DNA of 64,000 nucleotides from CAVVST01 sp963750995. GTDB taxonomy: Bacteria; Acidobacteriota; Vicinamibacteria; Vicinamibacterales; UBA2999. Shown piece by piece: positions 42,248 to 49,675 of the stretch; position 1 is the first letter of the stretch, and each line of letters begins with the position of its first letter. The position numbers and the translations under genes are program-made. The notes under the pieces are model-generated. The model made no database searches. It saw only the letters and a program-made list of their open reading frames with translations, and was not told the DNA's origin. The stretch is from contig CAVVST010000001.1 of NCBI GenBank assembly GCA_963750995.1, positions 682,001-746,000 of the forward strand. The letters run 5' to 3'.

Positions 42248-42354
42248 GTCCGCCTGAAGGCGGACACTACGACAGTCGGTTTTCCCACTGTGATGTCGTA
42301 GTGTCCGGCTTCAGCCGGACCTGACGATGACGTAGTGTCCGGCTTCAGCCGGAC
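42248..42354. repeat. three REP-like palindromes in the gap before the dienelactone hydrolase
   Basis: GTCCGCCTGAAGGCGGAC at 42248-42265 and two GTCCGGCTTCAGCCGGAC copies at 42303-42320 and 42337-42354, each flanked by (C)GTAGT on one side, so one copy is inverted. They lie between convergent genes and probably form RNA hairpins that end or stabilise transcripts. Confidence 0.8.
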
Positions 42355-42365
42355 CTGACTCGCAC

Positions 42366-43298
42366 CTATGACTGACGCAGATGCCGGTTCAGGAAGTCGA
42401 TCGTGCGCTGCCAGGCCAGATCCGCCGAGGGCTTGTGATATCGAGGGCCGTCAGCATCGTTGTTGAAGGCATGCTGCGCGCCCTCGTAGACGTACGCGTT
42501 GTAGGTCTTCCCCGCCGCCTTCAGCGCCGTCTCGAATGCCGGCCATCCGGCGTTGACGCGTTCGTCGAGTCCGCCGTAATGAATCAGCAGCGGCGCCTGG
42601 ATTTTCGCAACGTCCGCCGCTGCCGGCTGGGCGCCGTAGTACGGCACGGCCGCATTCAAATCGGGCACGCGGACCGCCAGGGTATTCGTCATGCCGCCGC
42701 CCCAGCAAAAGCCGACGACGCCGACGCGCCCGTTGGTCAGCGGGTGTCTCCGGAGGAAGGCCACGGCGGCGACGTAGTCGTCGACCTGTTTCTTCGAATC
42801 CATGCGCGCCATCATCTGCTGTCCCTTTTCCCGGTTATTGGGACCTGACTGCGAGACAGCCCATCCACCAAGCGGTGAGATCGCGTCGACGAGGAAGGCA
42901 ACGAAGTTGGCCACCGCCAGGCGGCGGGTCACGTCCTCGAAGTGCTTCTCCGGACCGGCCGCGCCGTGGATGACGACGACGGCGGGCAGCCGGCCGGACG
43001 GTGCGGCCGGATGGGCGAGGTAGCCCTTCATCCCCTCGTGCCCGTTCGGCGACGGAAAGCTCACATACTCCGCCCGAATCCGGGCGTCGGCCGGCGCCAC
43101 CTGCTGGGCGTTCAGATTCGGGGTGAAGGCATCGAGGATCGCGGCGGCCGTGATGCCGCCGACGGCGAACCGGCTGACGCTCTCGAGGAAGTCGCGGCGG
43201 TCGATGAACCCGTGCACGTAACGGTCGAAGATCTTGAACACCTCAGGATGAAGATCCTTCGCCTGAAGGCGCGGCTCCGTGCCCGGTTCGTCTGCCAT
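42366..43298 (-). CDS. dienelactone hydrolase family protein
   Basis: A 310-aa alpha/beta hydrolase. The N-terminal RRDFLESVSRFAVGG resembles a Tat signal but lies about 34 residues in. The triad is visible: nucleophile Cys in VGFCWGGG, acid Asp in LIHYGGLDERVN, His in YEGAQHAFNND. VVVIHGAAGPEKHFEDVTRRL is the oxyanion-loop region. The Cys nucleophile is typical of carboxymethylenebutenolidase-like enzymes that open lactones. It is the last gene of a minus-strand group, 35 bases after the metallo-beta-lactamase-fold gene. Confidence 0.92.
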   Translation of the reverse strand: MADEPGTEPRLQAKDLHPEVFKIFDRYVHGFIDRRDFLESVSRFAVGGITAAAILDAFTPNLNAQQVAPADARIRAEYVSFPSPNGHEGMKGYLAHPAAPSGRLPAVVVIHGAAGPEKHFEDVTRRLAVANFVAFLVDAISPLGGWAVSQSGPNNREKGQQMMARMDSKKQVDDYVAAVAFLRRHPLTNGRVGVVGFCWGGGMTNTLAVRVPDLNAAVPYYGAQPAAADVAKIQAPLLIHYGGLDERVNAGWPAFETALKAAGKTYNAYVYEGAQHAFNNDADGPRYHKPSADLAWQRTIDFLNRHLRQS

Positions 43299-43333
43299 AT
43301 GCTCTGTCCTCCGCTGCGGCGCTCGCGCGGACT

Positions 43334-44221
43334 CTAGCGCGATGCGCGCTCCTCAGCGACGCGCTTCTGGAACGCCGCCTCCGCGTCCGCGATCTGCTTC
43401 GTCCAGGCGTCGGCGCCCAACAGCGGATGGGGCATCGCTCCAGCCTTGATCCGCTCGACCTTGCCGGCAAACAGCGCCTGCGGGTGTCCGACCAGGTAGA
43501 TGTCGGGAGGCTTTTCGGCCTTCAGGCGCTCGAACATCCGCTGGGTATCTTCGATCACCGTCTTGTGCCGTGGATTGTTCAAGAGCGGGACGCCGCCGTT
43601 TGGCGTGGTCCCCCCGAGAAACGCGACCACGAACTTCCGTCCGCGTTCGTCGACGGTCGTCACCCACGTCGTTGCACCCTGGGTGTGGCCCGGCGCATGG
43701 ATCGCCCGCAGGGTCGTGCCGCCGAGCGACACCGTGTCCCCATGTTTCAGCACGCGATCGACCTTGACCGGTTCCCAACCGATGGCGCCCAGCGCGGAAT
43801 TGTCCTTGCCGCTCTCGAGCGCCTCCGCATCACCTGCCATCGCCATGACCTGGGCGCCAGTCAGCTTCTTCATGGCCGCGTGGCCGGCGATGTGGTCGAA
43901 GTGCGCGTGGCTCGACAGCATGATCTTGATGTCGGCCGTTTTGAAACCGAGCTTCGCGACGTTGTTCCGGATGACGTCGTGCATTTCCGTCATCCCGGTG
44001 TCGATGAGAATGTGGCCCTGCGGCGTCGTGATCAGGTACGAGGCGATGTTGGCCGCGCCGACGTAGTGGATGTTGCCGACGATACGGAACGGTTCGGCGG
44101 CCGCGCTGTACGGACCGCTGAACTGCCGGTACCACGCGTCGGAAAATTGCGCCGGACCCTGCGCGAGGCCAATCCCTCCCGCGGCGACGAGCACGACGGC
44201 ACTCAGGAAACGCCGCATCAT
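43334..44221 (-). CDS. subclass B3-like metallo-beta-lactamase-fold hydrolase, secreted
   Basis: A 295-aa protein with a signal peptide (FLSAVVLVAAGGIGLAQG). The metal ligands are present: His105, His107, Asp109 and His110 in SSHAHFDHIAG, His179 in HAPGHTQGATTW, and His246 in LVGHPQALF. The order and spacing fit subclass B3 enzymes (L1, FEZ). B3-like proteins include true beta-lactamases and hydrolases of other lactones or esters. The genes on both sides, a broken TonB receptor 15 bases upstream and a dienelactone hydrolase downstream, suggest a catabolic role as much as a resistance role. Confidence 0.88.
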   Translation of the reverse strand: MMRRFLSAVVLVAAGGIGLAQGPAQFSDAWYRQFSGPYSAAAEPFRIVGNIHYVGAANIASYLITTPQGHILIDTGMTEMHDVIRNNVAKLGFKTADIKIMLSSHAHFDHIAGHAAMKKLTGAQVMAMAGDAEALESGKDNSALGAIGWEPVKVDRVLKHGDTVSLGGTTLRAIHAPGHTQGATTWVTTVDERGRKFVVAFLGGTTPNGGVPLLNNPRHKTVIEDTQRMFERLKAEKPPDIYLVGHPQALFAGKVERIKAGAMPHPLLGADAWTKQIADAEAAFQKRVAEERASR

Positions 44222-44236
44222 CTCATCCCTCCCACC

Positions 44237-47160
44237 TTAGAACGTCAGGCGGCCGCTGAACTGCACCACGCGCGGTTCGACGATGTTCTGCGGCAGCAGC
44301 CACCGCGGACCGAATGTGGTCGTCACCTGCTGAATGCCGCTTGAATTGATGACGTTGTACACATCCACGTTTGCCTGCACGTTCACTCGTGCGGTGACGC
44401 GCAGGAGCTTGGTAAAGCGCAGGTCGAGGCGTGTGCGCCGGTCCTCGAACATCGTGTTCGGGGCAACCAGCGGCACCGTGGCCGTCCGGGCGCCCCCGGC
44501 GAGATTGCGGCCCAGCGTCCGAAGGATTTCAGCAGTGGTCGCTGCGTAGCTGGCCTCGACCGGAATCCCCGACATGTTCTGATACACCGCACTGACGACG
44601 AAATCGGCCGGCAGCGGATAGCTGGCGTGCAGCTTGATGTCGGTCTGGGCATCAAACGGCGTGACGATGCGGCAGTTCAGAAGCTCCTGCGGTGAATCGA
44701 CCACGAAACAGCGTTCCTGGACCATTCGACCGGTGTCGACCCCGCCGCCGATCTGTGCTCCGCCGGGCAGACGGGTGTTGAAGGCGAGGTTGACGAAGTT
44801 CGATACCTGGTTCTGATCGCCGAAGTTCGAGGCGGGCACGATCAGGTTGTTGACGTCGGCGAACTTCTGCTGCGAGATATCGGCGAGGCCGTCCACCGTG
44901 TAGCCACCACCGCCCGGGAGCCGCGGATCGAGCGGCGCCACGATCGAGTAGGGGCTGTAGTCCGCCGGCGCCACCGCCAGGTTGTCCGTCACCAGAAAAT
45001 TGCCGTACCAGTTGCGGTAGTAGCCTGCGCTGATTGACATGTTGGCGCCGAGCTGATGCTGCATCTCGACCGACGTGTCCCAGTGATAGTCGCGCACGCC
45101 CCACCCCGTAATCGCTTCGTCCGAATACCGCGTGGTGATGTTCGTCCCGCCGAAGTTGGAATTCTGAATCGCGTCGCACTCTCCGTTGGCCGCGAAGTTG
45201 CGAAGGTCGCAGTCCGGGACGTAGTTGCGGTTCGCGTCGTTCCAGGCGCGGTTGACCTGGTTCACCGACGTCGCGATCGGATTATTGGCGCCGGCAATGT
45301 CAGTCGTCGTGCGTCCGACGTAACGCCCGAGCGAGGCCTTCAACGCCGTGCGGCCGGTGCCAAACAGATCGTAGGCGGCGCCGATGCGCGGGCTGAGGTC
45401 TTTCCAGTTGGGAACATTCTTGACGGCCTCGAAGCTGCGCGCGCCCATGAACTGGCCGGCCGGTACGTCCTGCGCCGGGACAAAGCCGTGGAAGTAATCG
45501 AACCGGACGCCGATGTTCAACGTGAGCTTACGAACCGACCATTGGTCCTGCGCGTAGATGCCGACGTCGCTCAGGCGCTCCTTCATCAGGTAGGGGGTCG
45601 CGTACTGGGTGATCTGGTTCGGGATGCCGTTGTTGAAACGGTAATTGACGTCGCCGGCCACCTCGGTGAGGGAATCTCGAATCCCCTGCTCCGTCTGGAT
45701 GCCGGTCTTGAACGTATGCGTGCCGGTGACGTACGACAGCGAGAAGCGCTGCGAGATCCGATGGTGCTCACGGACTGGCAGGAACGTCGCCGGCGCGTTG
45801 TAGCGGATGCCGGTCGACTGCTCGAGAATCGAAATGTGGTGCGGCTCGACGCCCGGCGCCAGATACTGCGGCCAGTACCAGACAGCGCTTCCGACACGCC
45901 GGCTTCGAGCAGGAGCTTGCTGGTGCGGGCCGAGGTCCACGAGCCCTGAAGCAGCGCGTTCGGGCGAAAGTGGAAGGCGGTGCCGACTTCCGGCGCCGAA
46001 CCGATCGCGCCCGACGACCGGCACTGGCAGGTGTTCTGATAGTCGACGAAGAAGTTCAGCTTGTTCCGCGGCGTCGCTTGCCAAGTGACCCGGCCGAGAT
46101 GCGACTCGTACCATTGGTAGCGGTCCGCCGGCCGGTTCGAGTCGGGCGTCCAGATCGGACTGCCCTGGGTCGCGTTCCAGAAGACGCCCGCCATCTGGTG
46201 TCGATTGCCCCACTCGCGGTGCGAAGTGTAGAACCACAGCCTGTCGCGCTGGATGGCGCCCCCGAGAGTCGCCGTGGCGTCGTAGATTTCCAGGATCTTG
46301 CTGTCGGTCGTCAGTCCGCGCGTCCTGAGATCGTCAGTGAGGTTGGAGCCGCTCAACGCTTCGCCCGTCCAGAGACCGAACAGGCTGCCCCGCATGGTAT
46401 TGCTCCCCTCGCGCGGGATCAGGTTCACCAGCGCGCCGGCCGCCTTGCTCTCGGCAGACGCCCCGCTGGTCTGGACCACCATTTCCTCCACTCCCGCGGA
46501 ATGGATGATGTACCCCTCGTTGCCGCCGTTCCCCTGCCAGTTCATGACTCCCATGCCATCGATCTCGACTCGCGTGCCGGTGCGCCCATGGAAGGAGCGG
46601 CCGACGGTCTGATCGAGCTGCCCGGCGACGTCGGGCATCCGCGCGCTGCTCATACCGGGCGTGAGCGTGGCGAGTGTGCTCCAGTTCTTGGTGCTCGTTG
46701 GCAGCACGTCGAGCAGTTCGTCGGAAATGACCGTCTGACGTCGCGCGCTCTGTGTATCTACCAGGGGCGTCTCGCCGGTCACGGTAATCGTTTCCTCGAG
46801 CGAGCCGAGCTGCAGCTCGGCGTCGACCGTGGCCGCGAATCCCGCGGTCAGCACAATCCCCTCGCGCCGGTAGGCGCGGAAGCCCGGCAGCGTGAACGTC
46901 ACGGTATAGGTGCCGGGTCGCAGGTCGATGATGTTGTAGCGACCGTCGCTGTCGGAGACGACCGTGCGCACCTTCTCGATCAGCGCCGAGCTCGCGGCTT
47001 CAACTGTCACACCCGGCAGCACCGCCGACGAAGTGTCGATGACCGATCCGCCGATACTGCTTGTCTGCTGCCCTGATGCGGCCGATGCGCACAGAATCGC
47101 CACGATTGCCAGCGCGCTGATGACACGTGGGGTGCCTGAGCGGCTGTGGACCCGGGTCAT
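44237..47160 (-). pseudogene. OAR-like TonB-dependent receptor, frameshifted
   Basis: The ATG at 47160 (AGGGAGG upstream) opens a signal peptide ending at SGQQTSS, then the regulatory beta domain (SSAVLPGVTVEAASSALIEK), the plug (SFHGRTGTRVEIDGMGVMNW) and barrel strands up to KLLLEAGVSEAL. Near 45882 the frame is lost and resumes in another frame at WYWPQYLAPGVEPHHISILE, most simply by one missing base. The rest continues to a barrel-type end (SGRLTF) at 44237. The repaired protein has about 975 residues and is closely similar to the intact receptor at 49676-52606. It heads a group with metallo-beta-lactamase-fold and dienelactone hydrolases. Confidence 0.9.
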
Positions 47161-47240
47161 GATGCCTCCCTGCGAGGACACGCCGACGGGCGTCCCCGGC
47201 AGCGGTGCTGCCGGGGAATGGATCAAGAGGGTTGTAAGCG

Positions 47241-48068
47241 CTATCTCACGTTGCCGTGATAGTCGCCGGTTGCCCGATCGGCGATACCGCGGTCTTCACA
47301 AAACGCCGCCTCTTCGATCTCGGCGTTCGCCATCAACGTCAGCGTCCGCGGCGTGACCTTCCACGGTTCCTGGAGCACTTCGGGATCCTCGACGATCGCT
47401 TCCCACTTCAGCGTGTCGCCCTCCCGCGTCAGCCGCTCGATGACCTTCAGGTCGGCGGTGTGGAACAGTCCATTGTCGCCAATCCACGTGTCTTCGAGGA
47501 TGTTCCGCACCTCGATGACGAGCGTGTCGCCGTCCCACCGGCCCACCGAGTCGCCGTGCGCCGACGGCTCGATGTCAGCCCGGTGCGTCCGGCCATCGAT
47601 CGGAATGAGCCGGAAGAAGTTGCCGTTGAGGTCGTCGTAGAGCACGACGATCTCGCGCGCCGTCTGGACGATGCGTTGCGGCGGCCCGATCCGGACGATT
47701 CCCGGCGGTCCGCAGTGGAACGCGGGATCGACGTTGATCTGGTCGTCCTTCAGTTCCTTGATTTTGGCGAGGAACTCCGGCTTGTACTTCGGCGTCCCCG
47801 GGTTATAGCGGTTGCCGGCACCCTCGACCGGAGGTGCGTCGTTGACGATGACAATCGACTTGCCGACGCGCTTCGTGACGGGACCGGCGAGGCGCCGGTA
47901 CCAGAAACCGGTGAGGTCGGGATGGCCGTCGGCCGAGCGCGGCGTCGGTTTCGCCTCCGCGCCTTGCGCGCCCGGCGTTGCCTGGGACGCAGCATCGGAA
48001 GCGATCACGGCCAGCCACGCCGCCGCACCGAGCGAGAGAACTATGAGACCGGATGCATACCGCTTCAT
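47241..48068 (-). CDS. secreted hypothetical protein ('DGxPDLTG' family)
   Basis: A 275-aa protein with a signal peptide (GLIVLSLGAAAWLAVIASDA), then PRSADGHPDLTGFWYRRL, a hallmark near the N-terminus, AFHCGPPGIVRIGPPQRIV, REIVVLYDDLNGNFFRLIPI and GRWDGDTLVIEVRNIL with WIGDNGLFHTADLKVIERL. Two further proteins in the window (55160-55975 and 59195-60049) share these blocks in the same order. They look like periplasmic or surface beta-rich proteins. Its start overlaps the DUF6152 stop. The role is unknown; position suggests substrate binding for the TonB receptor that follows. Confidence 0.8.
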   Translation of the reverse strand: MKRYASGLIVLSLGAAAWLAVIASDAASQATPGAQGAEAKPTPRSADGHPDLTGFWYRRLAGPVTKRVGKSIVIVNDAPPVEGAGNRYNPGTPKYKPEFLAKIKELKDDQINVDPAFHCGPPGIVRIGPPQRIVQTAREIVVLYDDLNGNFFRLIPIDGRTHRADIEPSAHGDSVGRWDGDTLVIEVRNILEDTWIGDNGLFHTADLKVIERLTREGDTLKWEAIVEDPEVLQEPWKVTPRTLTLMANAEIEEAAFCEDRGIADRATGDYHGNVR

Positions 48069-48478
48069 CGCGTGATCTCGCTTTCTTCACCGTACAGGTG
48101 CATGAAATGGCCTTCCGGGAACGTCAGCCGCAGCAGGAACCCCGCGGTCTTGTTGAGATGCGCGGGGTACAGGTGCACGGTGACGTCGCCCGCCTTGGCC
48201 TCCTTCAAGATCTCTTCCTTCGTCACGCCGGCGCGGCGCATGTGGTTGGTCGGCAGCGTCTCCACCTTCCAGGTCGTGACCGCGCCCGTACGGTCCTTGA
48301 CGTCCACGTAGATGTAGATGTGGGGGTTGATCCAGTCGATCTTGGAAATCTTCCCCTTGATCGCGACCGTTTTTTCGATGTTAAAGGTGCCCGGGACGCT
48401 GTGGTGTGCAAATGCCGGGGCTCCGGCTATCCCGGCCGCGAACACGAGCAAGGCGGCGATCCGTGACTGCGCGTGCAT
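48065..48478 (-). CDS. DUF6152 family periplasmic protein
   Basis: A 137-aa protein with a signal peptide ending at PAFAHHSV. The double histidine directly after the cleavage site (AHHS) and GKISKIDWINPHIYIYVDVK are characteristic of DUF6152. The small beta-rich body ends in MHLYGEESEITR. The function is unknown; the histidines at the mature N-terminus could bind metal. Its stop overlaps the start of the secreted protein gene. The same pairing is found at 59195-60474, so the two proteins probably work together. Confidence 0.85.
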   Translation of the reverse strand: MHAQSRIAALLVFAAGIAGAPAFAHHSVPGTFNIEKTVAIKGKISKIDWINPHIYIYVDVKDRTGAVTTWKVETLPTNHMRRAGVTKEEILKEAKAGDVTVHLYPAHLNKTAGFLLRLTFPEGHFMHLYGEESEITR

Positions 48479-48587
48479 GAGCGATCTCCTGTATGTCCGT
48501 CCGGTCCCCGAAGCGCGAGGCGGGTTGATGTTCGACCCGGTGGTCGCGCGATGTCAAGCGCGGAATCCTTCACGTTCCAGGAACCCT

Positions 48588-48631
48588 GAACCTGAACACG
48601 AACCGAGCAGCGAGAACCTAGAAGCGTGAAC
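48588..48631. repeat. copy of the 32-kb palindrome arm
   Basis: GAACCTGAACACGAACCG followed by AGCAGCGAGAACC matches, with two differences over 31 bases, the reverse complement of the left arm at 32066-32096. It lies between the lipocalin-like gene and the DUF6152 gene. No inverted partner is seen here. Confidence 0.65.
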
Positions 48632-48638
48632 AACGCCG

Positions 48639-49592
48639 TCACCGCCTGAATTCCGGCCACATATCGCGTAAGCCGGACAGCCGCTTCAGCGTCAGCGTGT
48701 TGCGGACCTGCGCCCCGTCGAGCATCGAGGGGGGAAACAGCAGCGTCACCTCGGAACCCTTGATCTCGAAATTCCGCATGAACGATCCGCCGACGGCCGT
48801 CGGATTCGCGGCCGCGAGCTGATAGTGGAACACTTGCCGGCTCTTCGGCTGCACCAGGTACGTGCCGAAATACGACACCGAGGCTTGCCAGGCATTCCGC
48901 GCCTCCTCGACAGTCGGCGTCGCAGCCGCGAACGGCTTCCGGCCCGGCGGCGGCAGATACACCACGGCCATGTGGCCGGTCGGCGTGTAGACGATGACGC
49001 TCTCGTCGCGATAGGCCGGCCGCACGTTCACGCCGGCCGCGTTGTACATGCCGGCTGACGTCCATTGCCAGAACCCGACGACCGCGTCCTGGTACTCCGG
49101 CAGGCCTTCGAGCTCCGGTATGCGTTCCCACGTCTTCCGCCGGCTTGGCCGACCGTCCGGTCCAAGCTCGGTGAGCACCAGCTGGCTTCCCTTGCGTTCG
49201 AACGAGTGCGCGACGCGCTGGCCGGTGCGGCCAGGATCGAGATCCCCGCTGATCTGATAGGTGACGTTCGATCCTTTGCCGTCCGAGATAAACCGTCCCC
49301 ACGACCCGTGGTAGGTGGTGAACTGCTCGGCGGCGTTGAGTGTGGCCGGACGCGCGGCCTGCGTGATGATTTCGATCACGTAGCCATTCGCGGCGTGGAT
49401 CAGGATCCCGACCGGATTGGCCACGCGCGCGAGCGCCTGTCCGGCTGTCGCCTGCTCCAACCCGCTCAGCTGCCACGTGCCAACCAGCGGCTGCGTTGCG
49501 CCGGCTGCGCTCTGCGCCGACAGGTTCGTTGCAGGGTGGGTGGCGAGACAGACGGCGCTGAACGCGGCCACGGCAGTGATTTTCAAAGGCAT
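48639..49592 (-). CDS. secreted lipocalin-like domain protein
   Basis: A 317-aa protein with a signal peptide ending near LSAQSAAG. Two lipocalin-like units follow: the first starts LVGTWQLSGLEQATA and holds TYHGSWGRFISDGKGSNVTY, the second starts AVVGFWQWTSAGMYNAAG and holds VSYFGTYLVQPKSRQVFHYQ. The G-x-W motif at the start of each and the YxGxY strand are typical of the lipocalin-like family (PF13924). It lies upstream of the DUF6152 gene on the same strand, separated by a repeat copy. It may bind a small hydrophobic ligand. Confidence 0.82.
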   Translation of the reverse strand: MPLKITAVAAFSAVCLATHPATNLSAQSAAGATQPLVGTWQLSGLEQATAGQALARVANPVGILIHAANGYVIEIITQAARPATLNAAEQFTTYHGSWGRFISDGKGSNVTYQISGDLDPGRTGQRVAHSFERKGSQLVLTELGPDGRPSRRKTWERIPELEGLPEYQDAVVGFWQWTSAGMYNAAGVNVRPAYRDESVIVYTPTGHMAVVYLPPPGRKPFAAATPTVEEARNAWQASVSYFGTYLVQPKSRQVFHYQLAAANPTAVGGSFMRNFEIKGSEVTLLFPPSMLDGAQVRNTLTLKRLSGLRDMWPEFRR

Positions 49593-49675
49593 GCGTCGCC
49601 GGTTGTAACCCCGCCAACCGCGAATGTCAATGTGATAGCCTCACCCCGCACCGGACGGGTCTTCAGGAGGATTGC

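Noticed and set aside
40826..42360. Possible CRISPR locus because of a Cas2-like protein and nearby repeats
   Set aside because: The repeats at 42248-42354 are three palindromes with unequal spacing and no unique spacers of constant length; no cas1 or effector gene.
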